Below are positions 7,310 to 12,874 of a stretch of DNA of 12,874 bases, one piece after another. The notes below the pieces were generated by a model that saw nothing but the letters and a program-made list of their open reading frames with translations, had not been told where the DNA came from and did no database searches. The translations under genes were made by a program, and so were the position numbers. This stretch comes from Stenotrophomonas maltophilia. GTDB lineage: Bacteria > Pseudomonadota > Gammaproteobacteria > Xanthomonadales > Xanthomonadaceae. The DNA is taken from contig DGIP01000051.1 in NCBI GenBank assembly GCA_002386405.1, forward strand, positions 1 to 12,874, written 5' to 3'. The stretch's first letter is position 1, and every line of letters starts with the position of its first letter.

Positions 7310-8197
7310 GGTATTGCGATCGGGGTGGTGGCAACGGTGGCCAGCCTGGGCACGCTGGCGGTGGTGGGGGTTACCGCGTCTGCGGTGATCGGTGCCACGC
7401 TGGGTGTGGTGGGGACTGCCGTTGAAGTCGCGGCTGCCGTAGTGAAAGACGAAACCGCGTCGACAGTCCTGTCCTTCGTAGGGCTTGGCGTCGCTGCGGC
7501 CGGTCTGGTGGCGGCAGGCCCGGCCATGGTCAAGTCCGCGATGAAGCTGGGCCAGAAGGCCGCCCGATTGAGCCGCAATGTCACCGGCGCCCGCGCTATC
7601 GGCGCGTCCGGGAGCAGCGCCTCCAACGCCGGGGCAAGCTGGGTCCAGAAGGCCGGCAAGATGGACGACATCGCCGCCCAGTACGGTGCGTCCAGGGTGG
7701 AGTACACCGTGAAGGTGATACACAACGGCACGCCCAGCCGCTACGCGAATGGAACGGCACGCGCACTCGCGCGAAGCCGCAGCTACCCGCTGCTGAGCGA
7801 GCTGTCCCCATACGGCCGCCGCAATGCCATGGACAACGCGCGGGCCTGGCTGGGGCGGGCGGGCAGGCGCGCAGACCAGTTTGATTTCACCGGTGAAGAA
7901 GGCCTGACCTCGTTCCAGCTGGGACCCGACACGGTGCTGACGCGCTGGAACCCCAACCTCCCACGGCCTCGTGCCGCGCGCGCACCGGTCGCGGGCGCTC
8001 CGCCGGAGCGGGAGATTCCAGTAAACATCCCGTCGTACAGCCGGCATGCGACGGCCTGGAATGAAGTGCCGCCGGCTTACACAGACCAGAACTTCGTGCG
8101 CTTTCCGGCGCAGCCGCCGGCGAACGATCCTGGCCTGCCGCCCGCATACCCGCAAGGCTCGCCGCCGCCCTATAGCCGGAATGAGTTCCAGTTCTGA
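6782..8197 (+). CDS. Short RHS core protein with PPxY-rich tail (cassette B)
   Basis: 471 aa. Residues 1-100 (YGYDPLGMWVW onward) supply the last shell strands missing from the 3122-6778 protein. The RHS core covers ~108-170 with GDPINRSDPSG (Asp161, Asp167), the expected autocleavage motif. A hydrophobic region (~173-250) follows and probably holds membrane-active helices. The tail (~265-471) matches no family I know. It has a basic middle section and a Pro-rich end with three PPxY motifs: PPAY 430-433, PPAY 453-456 and PPPY 461-464, plus IPSY 416-419. PPxY is the classic ligand of eukaryotic WW domains, as in NEDD4-type ubiquitin ligases. The ATG is supported by GGGGAGAGG 6 nt upstream and is coupled to the shell gene. 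Cassette C, not an immunity gene, follows after 36 bp. The protein could act as a separate subunit or, through TAG readthrough, as a fused tail. Confidence 0.92.
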   Translation: MTTYGYDPLGMWVWTTTADRTGWRYWRDGRVVNELRVLGDGADDVHLTWPGTRGAALAEQVVGPGERLTLLAAAPGGSVVLEADTAVRPVAYAPHGYRDEASALAAPAFNGEHLDAGSGCYLLGAGHHRPYSPTLGLFLAPDSASPFSAGGLNTLAYCAGDPINRSDPSGHFWKWIGIAIGVVATVASLGTLAVVGVTASAVIGATLGVVGTAVEVAAAVVKDETASTVLSFVGLGVAAAGLVAAGPAMVKSAMKLGQKAARLSRNVTGARAIGASGSSASNAGASWVQKAGKMDDIAAQYGASRVEYTVKVIHNGTPSRYANGTARALARSRSYPLLSELSPYGRRNAMDNARAWLGRAGRRADQFDFTGEEGLTSFQLGPDTVLTRWNPNLPRPRAARAPVAGAPPEREIPVNIPSYSRHATAWNEVPPAYTDQNFVRFPAQPPANDPGLPPAYPQGSPPPYSRNEFQF

Positions 8198-8233
8198 CGG
8201 TCCCCTCCCGAATCACCCAGACGGAGTCCGCGC

Positions 8234-8764
8234 ATGGCACCCCAGACCTATGGATATGACGCAGCCGGACTGTGGGTCCGGCTGACCACGGCCGATCACA
8301 CCCGTTGGCGCTACTGGGGCGGTGGGCGACCGGTCAATGAGCTGCGTGTTTCCGACGATGCCGACGACGTCCAGGTGACCTGGGTCTCCGCCGCGGGCGT
8401 CCCGCTGGCCGAGCAGGTGGTGGGGCCGGGCGAACGCCTCATCCTGCTGGCCGCCGCGGCAGGGGGCTCGGTGCTGCTCGAAGCCGACACAGCCGTGCGG
8501 CCAGTGGCGTATGCACCGCATGGCCACCGGGACCACACCTCGGCGCTGGCCACACCGGCCTTCAATGGCGAACACCTGGATGCCGGTTCGGGCTGCTATC
8601 TGTTGGGGGCAGGGCACCATCGCCCCTACAGCCCGGCCCTGGGCCTGTTCCTGGCGCCGGACAGTGCCAGCCCGTTCGGGGCCGGTGGGCTGAACACGCT
8701 GGCGTATTGCGCGGGTGATCCGATCAACCGCAGTGACCCGAGTGGTCATTTCTGGAAGTGGATC
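8234..8764 (+). repeat. Direct repeat, copy 2 (cassette head and core)
   Basis: Second copy of the module at 6782-7309. It encodes the same head and core with scattered, mostly synonymous differences, such as TTCAACGGCGAACACC versus TTCAATGGCGAACACC. Homology becomes weak once the hydrophobic region begins, which marks the module boundary at the autocleavage site. Confidence 0.85.
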
Positions 8765-9664
8765 GTGGCTGGGGTAGGCATTGCCCTGGGTGTGGCCGCG
8801 GTGGTGGCCAGCTTCGGCGCAGCCAGTGCTGCGGTGGGCGCGGTGGCAGCCGGCGGCTTTGCGGCGCTGACGAAGTCCGGTGCCGCTGCAATTGCCGCCA
8901 CGACACTGGGCACGTTGTCGGTGGGTGTGGAGGTGGCTGCCATCAAGGCAGAGGCGTCGGGCGACACCGGGACGGCTGGCATTCTTGGCTGGGTCGGCCT
9001 TGGCCTGGGCATCGCCGGTGCCGCGCCGGCGATCGCCAAAACGGCGATGAAGGGCGCGACGCGCTTTGCGCGGTTCGCGAAGCGGGCTGTCAGCAGCCGA
9101 TCCAGCGCCATTCCCATGCGCGGCTCCTCTGGCACCGGGCTCGCCGCCAAGGCAGCCGCAACGCAAGCGGCGCCTTCGCCAGCGGCCGTGTCGCCCGCCT
9201 GGTCACCCGCTTCAACGTGGTACGCGAACAAGGCGACGTACCTCGGCAAGCCGTCCCAGACGATTACGGCCTACCCAGTTTCAGCGCCGGCCGCGCGGCC
9301 GGGAGGGGGCCGCCCTGGGTTTCAGAGGCAGTTGGGGGTTCATCCGGATGGCGGCGACGCGGCGTGGAACAACGGGATCCTCGAAGAAATGGCATGGAGG
9401 CCACCACCGCTCAAGGAATATCCGTCCCGGCCCTTCACAACCCGCGAGTACCACGGCTTGGGCACGCAGGCCATGAACCAGCATCCCAATGCGGACGCTC
9501 ACCTTGCCATCAACGACTTGATGGGGGTAAGTACCCCGGTAGGCCGCTGGCATTACGCCATGCGCAGGATCGTGGCGCGGCGTGCCGCGTGGCGCGACCC
9601 GGCACCTGCCTACCATCGGGCATCTCTGCCGAGCTACGAGGAGGCGCTCCTCCGCGGAGGCTGA
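8234..9664 (+). CDS. Short RHS core protein with unknown tail ending in LPSYEEAL (cassette C)
   Basis: 476 aa, sharing the head and core of cassette B: TYGYDAAGLWV at the start and GDPINRSDPSG at ~161-171 (Asp162, Asp168). The hydrophobic region (~176-268) differs from that of A and B and is rich in Ala and Gly. The tail (~275-476) is unrelated to the other two and unrecognised. It has an Ala/Pro linker (~300-328), a His-rich part (HPNADAHLAINDLMG, ~417-431) and a basic helix-like stretch (RWHYAMRRIVARRAAW). It ends in APAY (457-460) and LPSYEEAL (465-472), close to the PPxY-E-E-x-L form of eukaryotic PY motifs. The ATG at 8234 has GGAG 7 nt upstream. It is in the same frame as B but separated by a TGA. 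It is the last gene of the operon, with no immunity gene behind it. Confidence 0.92.
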   Translation: MAPQTYGYDAAGLWVRLTTADHTRWRYWGGGRPVNELRVSDDADDVQVTWVSAAGVPLAEQVVGPGERLILLAAAAGGSVLLEADTAVRPVAYAPHGHRDHTSALATPAFNGEHLDAGSGCYLLGAGHHRPYSPALGLFLAPDSASPFGAGGLNTLAYCAGDPINRSDPSGHFWKWIVAGVGIALGVAAVVASFGAASAAVGAVAAGGFAALTKSGAAAIAATTLGTLSVGVEVAAIKAEASGDTGTAGILGWVGLGLGIAGAAPAIAKTAMKGATRFARFAKRAVSSRSSAIPMRGSSGTGLAAKAAATQAAPSPAAVSPAWSPASTWYANKATYLGKPSQTITAYPVSAPAARPGGGRPGFQRQLGVHPDGGDAAWNNGILEEMAWRPPPLKEYPSRPFTTREYHGLGTQAMNQHPNADAHLAINDLMGVSTPVGRWHYAMRRIVARRAAWRDPAPAYHRASLPSYEEALLRGG

Positions 9665-9673
9665 CCGCCGAAG

Positions 9674-9695
9674 GGGTGGCCTGAACGGGCCACCC
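9674..9695 (+). terminator. Terminator-like hairpin after cassette C
   Basis: A perfect 8-bp GC-rich stem (9674-9681 with 9688-9695) around a 6-nt loop lies 9 bp after the stop of cassette C. The downstream sequence is not T-rich, so termination may be partial or rho-assisted. If it leaks, operon transcripts would run into the rimP leader. Confidence 0.5.
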
Positions 9696-9713
9696 GGGCT
9701 GTAGGCGCCCAAA

Positions 9714-9745
9714 CCGTTGCACCAGCGCGGTGCAACGGCTATCAT
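9714..9745 (+). promoter_or_regulatory. Promoter of rimP-nusA-infB overlapped by a perfect inverted repeat
   Basis: TTGCAC (9717-9722) and TATCAT (9740-9745) are 17 bp apart, giving a plausible sigma70 promoter with a start near 9751-9753. A perfect 10-bp inverted repeat (9714-9723 with 9729-9738, 5-nt spacer) covers the whole -35 box and most of the spacer. It could be a repressor or activator site, or a terminator stem for the RHS operon. The promoter box match is good at -10 and only partial at -35. Confidence 0.6.
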
Positions 9746-9976
9746 CCACGGCTTAGCGGACTACCTGACAGGACCCATTCCACCGAATGCGGCCCGTCCC
9801 GCGACCGGCTTCCGGGCCGTGCGACTTCCCATCAGGTAGTCGTGACCCCCCGGAAGGCTGGCCATCCAGCACGACCGGAGTTGTACCGGACATGGGGCCC
9901 AGCGGGCCCTTTGTTGTTTCCGGGCCCCAGGCTTGCGTGCCGGGGCAGCACCTCTTTAAAGGAATCAAGGCCGACT
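9746..9976 (+). promoter_or_regulatory. Structured rimP leader RNA, likely attenuator
   Basis: About 225 nt of untranslated leader. A long-range stem pairs 9759-9768 with 9832-9841 (10 bp, perfect) and encloses a second stem (9790-9796 with 9813-9819). A short hairpin follows (9857-9861 with 9866-9870), then the intrinsic terminator at 9895-9919. A rimP leader with a 3' intrinsic terminator has been described for other gammaproteobacteria as a putative attenuator; whether this RNA belongs to the same family cannot be judged here. The signal sensed is unknown. Confidence 0.65.
9895..9919 (+). terminator. Intrinsic terminator inside the rimP leader
   Basis: GGGCCC (9895-9900), loop AGC, GGGCCC (9904-9909), then TTTGTTGTTT (9910-9919). 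A competing pairing exists: 9893-9900 is exactly complementary to 9922-9929 (8 bp), which would exclude the terminator stem. The terminator lies 57 bp before the rimP start, so it should control entry into the whole operon. Confidence 0.78.
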
Positions 9977-10567
9977 GTGAGCGACAAGGCAACCGAAATC
10001 GCGAATCTGCTCGCCCCCACCGTTCAGTCGCTGGGTCTCGAGCTGCTGGGTGTGGAATACCTGACCGCCCCGGGTGGCGCCACGCTGCGCCTGTATATCG
10101 ACGTGCCGCTGGCCGAACAGCCCGAGCGCGTGGTCAACATCGACGACTGCGAACGCGTGAGCCGCGAAGTGTCGGCCCAGTTGGACGTGGAAGACCCCAT
10201 CACCGCCAACTACACGCTGGAAGTGTCCTCGCCCGGCGTGGACCGCCCGCTGTTCACCTTCGATCAGTTCGAACGTGCGGTTGGCGAGTCGGCCAAGGTC
10301 ACCCTGAAGCTGCCGCAGGACGGCCGTCGCCGCCTGCAGGGCGAGATCCTCGGCGTCGATGCCGAGCAGAATACGGTCACCTTCAAGGTCGACAATTCAC
10401 CGTTTACCGCCGACGTCGAGAATATCGAGAAGGCACGCATCATGCCGGACTGGGCCGCCCTCGGCCTGGCTCCGACCAAACCGACTGGCCCGGCACCCAA
10501 GCAGGGTGGCAAGGCGAACAAGAAACCATCCAACGAGCCGGCGGCCAAGAAGCCGCGCGCGGAGTGA
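9977..10567 (+). CDS. rimP: Ribosome maturation factor RimP
   Basis: 196 aa from a GTG start. RimP binds free 30S subunits and helps late assembly around S12/S19 in the cytoplasm. The N-terminal alpha/beta domain (~1-82) includes [24 protein letters not shown], with the family's conserved glycines, and [12 protein letters not shown]. The hallmark SSPGVDRPL lies at ~84-92, followed by the SH3-like C-terminal domain to ~160. A lysine/proline-rich tail (~165-196) extends past the usual ~150-aa length. The frame is open upstream, but the sequence there is the leader terminator. The GTG at 9977 fits the family N-terminus ([12 protein letters not shown]) and has AAGG 6 nt upstream. nusA follows after 7 bp, so the two are surely co-transcribed. 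Confidence 0.97.
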   Translation: MSDKATEIANLLAPTVQSLGLELLGVEYLTAPGGATLRLYIDVPLAEQPERVVNIDDCERVSREVSAQLDVEDPITANYTLEVSSPGVDRPLFTFDQFERAVGESAKVTLKLPQDGRRRLQGEILGVDAEQNTVTFKVDNSPFTADVENIEKARIMPDWAALGLAPTKPTGPAPKQGGKANKKPSNEPAAKKPRAE

Positions 10568-10574
10568 GCCAACA

Positions 10575-12086
10575 ATGAGCAAGGAACTTTTGCTGGTAGT
10601 GGACGCAGTCGCCAATGAAAAAGGCGTTCCGCGTGAAGTGATCTTCGATGCGATCGAAGCAGCACTGGCGTCTGCCGCGAAGAAGCGCTATCCCGATGAG
10701 GAAGTGCTGGCGCGCGTGTCGATCGACCACAAGGACGGCACCTACGAAACCTTCCGCCGCTGGGAAGTGGTGGCCGATGACGTGGTGATGGAATCGCCCG
10801 ACCGCCAGGTGCGTCTGATGGATGCCATCGACGAAGCCGAAGGCGTGGAAGTAGGAGATTACATCGAAGAGCAGATTGAAAACCCGGACTTCGGCCGCAT
10901 CGCGGCGCAGGCCGCCAAGCAGGTGATCGTCCAGCGCGTGCGCGAAGCCGAACGCCAGCAGGTGGTCGATGCGTGGAAGGACCGTGTGGGCGAGCTGGTC
11001 ACCGGCGTGGTCAAGCGCGCCGAGCGCGGCAACATCTACGTGGACCTGGGCGGCAACGCCGAAGCGTTCATCCCGAAGGACAAGGGCATTCCGCGCGACG
11101 TGCTGCGCGCTGGCGACCGCGTGCGCGGTTACCTGGCCGAAGTGCGTTCGGAACCGCGTGGCCCGCAGCTGTTCATCAGCCGTGCCGCCCCGGAGTTCAT
11201 GATCGAGCTGTTCAAGCTGGAAGTGCCGGAAGTGGGCCAGGGCCTGGTCGAGATCAAGGCCTGTGCACGCGATCCGGGCGACCGCGCCAAGATCGCCGTG
11301 CTCGCCCACGATGCGCGTACCGATCCGATCGGCGCCTGCATCGGCATGCGCGGTTCGCGCGTGCAGGCGGTGTCCAACGAGCTCAATGGCGAGCGCGTGG
11401 ATATCGTGCTGTGGAACGACAACCCCGCCAACTTCGTCATCAATGCGATGGCGCCGGCGGAAGTGCAGTCCATCATCGTTGATGAAGACAAGCACTCCAT
11501 GGACCTGGCCGTCGCTGAAGAGCGCCTGGCCCAGGCGATCGGCAAGGGCGGCCAGAACGTGCGCCTGGCCAGCCGCCTGACCGGGTGGCAGCTCAATGTG
11601 ATGACCCAGGACCAGGTGACCGCCAAGTCCGAGGCAGAGCAGGGCGTTGCCCGCCAGCTGTTCATGGACAAGCTGGAAGTGGATGAAGAAATCGCCGCCA
11701 TCCTGGTGACCGAAGGCTTCAACACCGTGGAAGAAATCGCCTACGTCCCGGTCGGCGAACTGCTGGCCGTGGAAGGCTTCGACGAAGACATCGTCGAAGA
11801 GCTGCGTGCCCGTGCCCGCGATGCGCTGCTCAACGAAGCGCTTGCGGTGGAAGAGGGTCTGGAAGATGGTTCGCCGTCCGAAGACCTGCTCGCCCTGGAA
11901 GGCATGGACGAGGCAACCGCCTACGCCCTGGCCGGCCACGGCGTGCGTACGAGTGAGGACCTGTCGGACCTGGCCGCCGATGAGATCCTCGAGTTCGGTA
12001 TCGAGGACATGGACCAGGAGCGCGCCGCCGCCCTGATCCTTGCCGCCCGAGCCGAGGAGATCGCCCGCCTGGAGCGCGGCGAATGA
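10575..12086 (+). CDS. nusA: Transcription termination/antitermination factor NusA
   Basis: 503 aa, full length for a gammaproteobacterial NusA. It binds RNA polymerase near the exit channel, promotes pausing and hairpin termination, and takes part in antitermination complexes. The RNA-polymerase-binding N-terminal domain covers ~1-125 (MSKELLLVVDAVANEK). The S1 domain follows (~135-200, GVVKRAERGNIYVDLG). KH1 has GMRG near 257 and KH2 has IGKGGQN near 320. Two C-terminal acidic helix-hairpin-helix repeats (~360-425 and ~435-500) complete the protein; in E. coli the second binds the alpha subunit C-terminal domain. The ATG at 10575 is 7 bp after rimP and has GGAG overlapping the rimP end. The longer open frame starting at 10359 lies within rimP and is not used. 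Confidence 0.98.
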   Translation: MSKELLLVVDAVANEKGVPREVIFDAIEAALASAAKKRYPDEEVLARVSIDHKDGTYETFRRWEVVADDVVMESPDRQVRLMDAIDEAEGVEVGDYIEEQIENPDFGRIAAQAAKQVIVQRVREAERQQVVDAWKDRVGELVTGVVKRAERGNIYVDLGGNAEAFIPKDKGIPRDVLRAGDRVRGYLAEVRSEPRGPQLFISRAAPEFMIELFKLEVPEVGQGLVEIKACARDPGDRAKIAVLAHDARTDPIGACIGMRGSRVQAVSNELNGERVDIVLWNDNPANFVINAMAPAEVQSIIVDEDKHSMDLAVAEERLAQAIGKGGQNVRLASRLTGWQLNVMTQDQVTAKSEAEQGVARQLFMDKLEVDEEIAAILVTEGFNTVEEIAYVPVGELLAVEGFDEDIVEELRARARDALLNEALAVEEGLEDGSPSEDLLALEGMDEATAYALAGHGVRTSEDLSDLAADEILEFGIEDMDQERAAALILAARAEEIARLERGE

Positions 12087-12102
12087 GCCAGCGATGAACA
12101 GT

Positions 12103-12121
12103 GCCCTGACCCGATCAGGGC
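12103..12121 (+). other. Hairpin between nusA and infB
   Basis: A perfect 7-bp stem (GCCCTGA 12103-12109 with TCAGGGC 12115-12121) with a CCCGA loop sits 16 bp after the nusA stop. Only TT follows, so it is at most a weak terminator. It may act as an RNA processing or stability element that sets the nusA to infB ratio. Confidence 0.5.
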
Positions 12122-12181
12122 TTAGACTCCGCGCTGCCTTCGCCCGTTTCGGAGGAGCGCCAACCAGATCATAGGATCCGA

Positions 12182-12874
12182 ATGTCGCAGCAAACCACCA
12201 TCCGCAAGCTTGCCGAACTGGTCAATACGCCGGTCGAAAAACTGCTTGAACAGCTTGCCGAAGCCGGCATGAAGTTCAGCGGTCCCGACCAGGTCGTGAC
12301 CAGCACCGAGAAGGTGAAGCTCCTGGGCTTCCTTCGTCGTTCGCATGGCAAGACCGAGCAGCCCGTCGAAAGTGCCGACGAAGCTGCAAAGAAGATCACC
12401 CTCAACCGTCGCAAGTTGCAGGAAGTGACCGTCAGCGCCGGCCGCAGCAAGACCACCGTCAATGTTGAAGTGCGCCAGAAGCGCACCTACACCAAGGACG
12501 CCAGTGGCAAGGCGATGACGCCGGATGAGGAGCGCGCCGACATCCTGCGCAAGCTGGAGGAATCCCGCCAGCGCAATCTGGACGAGCAGCGCGCACTGGC
12601 CGAGAAGGACCGTGCGCGTGATGAGGAAATCGCACGCAAGCGCCAGGAAGAGATCGACGCCAAGGAACGCGCCGAAGCCGAGCGCAAGGCGGCCGAAGCC
12701 GCTGCGGAAGCTGCGAAGAACGCCCCGCCGGCACCGGTAGCGGCGCCGCGCCCGGCTGCCAGCGAAGCGCCGGCCCGTGCCGCGCGTCCGTCTGCACCGG
12801 CACCGGCACGTCCGGCCGCGCGTGCGGACGACCGCAACTCGAACAACAACAACAACCGCCCGGGCGCCAAGCGC
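12182..12874 (+). CDS. infB: Translation initiation factor IF-2, 5' part (cut by window end)
   Basis: 231 codons are present and the frame is open to the window end. IF-2 is the GTPase that brings fMet-tRNA to the 30S P site and promotes subunit joining. Residues ~5-55 form the IF2_N domain ([20 protein letters not shown]). A second small conserved block lies at ~70-100 ([15 protein letters not shown]). Then comes the charged helical linker (~113-180, repeated E/R/K/A) and an Ala/Pro-rich, disordered segment that ends in a run of Asn near the edge. The G domain lies beyond the window. The ATG at 12182 has AGGA 5 nt upstream; a stronger GGAGG at 12151-12155 is too far away to be used. The 95-bp gap after nusA contains the hairpin at 12103-12121. 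Confidence 0.98.
   Translation, partial: MSQQTTIRKLAELVNTPVEKLLEQLAEAGMKFSGPDQVVTSTEKVKLLGFLRRSHGKTEQPVESADEAAKKITLNRRKLQEVTVSAGRSKTTVNVEVRQKRTYTKDASGKAMTPDEERADILRKLEESRQRNLDEQRALAEKDRARDEEIARKRQEEIDAKERAEAERKAAEAAAEAAKNAPPAPVAAPRPAASEAPARAARPSAPAPARPAARADDRNSNNNNNRPGAKR

Noticed and set aside
5486..8155. 889-codon open frame on the minus strand, opposite the shell gene and cassette B
   Set aside because: It lies antisense to clearly recognisable RHS sequence. Its product is rich in Arg, His, Val and Gly with no domain, as expected for the complement of high-GC coding DNA.
8198..8233. Cassettes B and C as one protein broken by TGA
   Set aside because: C begins with a complete head module and its own ribosome site, and B ends in a finished tail; two genes fit better than a broken fusion.
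9842..9976. Upstream extension of the rimP frame
   Set aside because: The extension crosses the leader terminator and has no ribosome site; the GTG at 9977 matches the RimP N-terminus.
10440..11939. 499-codon open frame on the minus strand opposite rimP and nusA
   Set aside because: Antisense shadow of the conserved nusA; His/Phe/Leu-rich composition without any domain.
1..12874. CRISPR arrays, insertion sequences, transposase or phage genes
   Set aside because: No regularly spaced repeats and no recognisable transposase, integrase or phage protein in any frame.

Overview
The window comes from a high-GC gammaproteobacterium, most likely Xanthomonadaceae close to Stenotrophomonas/Xanthomonas. 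The reasons are the tRNA-fMet / rimP-nusA-infB neighbourhood, the codon use, the form of NusA and IF2, and one or two short palindromes preceded by GTAG that look like the SMAG-type REP elements of Stenotrophomonas. The lineage is inferred by eye, not from a search.

Layout. Positions 1-310 hold intergenic hairpins, a strong sigma70-like promoter, an initiator tRNA-Met gene (173-249) and its intrinsic terminator. Positions 330-9664 hold an accessory RHS/YD-repeat locus inserted between the tRNA and rimP. It contains: a minus-strand short RHS core-plus-tail gene (cassette A, 330-1784); a 190-bp divergent intergenic region; a plus-strand gene of unknown family (1975-3024); a 1218-aa YD-repeat shell protein that stops before the RHS core (3122-6778); and two tandem short core-plus-tail genes (cassette B 6782-8197, cassette C 8234-9664). 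Positions 9665-9976 hold a terminator-like hairpin, a promoter overlapped by a perfect inverted repeat, and a long structured rimP leader with an intrinsic terminator (a likely attenuator). Positions 9977-12874 hold rimP, nusA and the 5' part of infB.

How the parts fit. A usual RHS or TcC protein is one chain: YD-repeat shell, a self-cleaving core ending in DPxG, then a variable toxic tail. Here the chain is divided. The shell gene ends at an in-frame TAG, and cassette B starts 3 bp later behind a strong Shine-Dalgarno sequence. B, C and A each carry their own start, the same core with an intact GDPINR(S/T)DPSG motif, a hydrophobic stretch, and an unrelated C-terminal tail. The most economical reading is one shell with several alternative toxin plugs. 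No gene that could be an immunity protein follows any cassette. Tails B and C end in proline-tyrosine motifs (three PPxY in B, LPSYEEAL in C) of the kind bound by eukaryotic WW domains. Both points suggest a eukaryotic rather than a bacterial target, but this is inference. Tail A has a His-Gly / hydrophobic-Ser-Cys arrangement reminiscent of clan CD cysteine peptidases.

The rimP-nusA-infB block is ordinary housekeeping (30S maturation, transcription elongation/termination, translation initiation). Its leader has three GGGCCC blocks that can pair in mutually exclusive ways.
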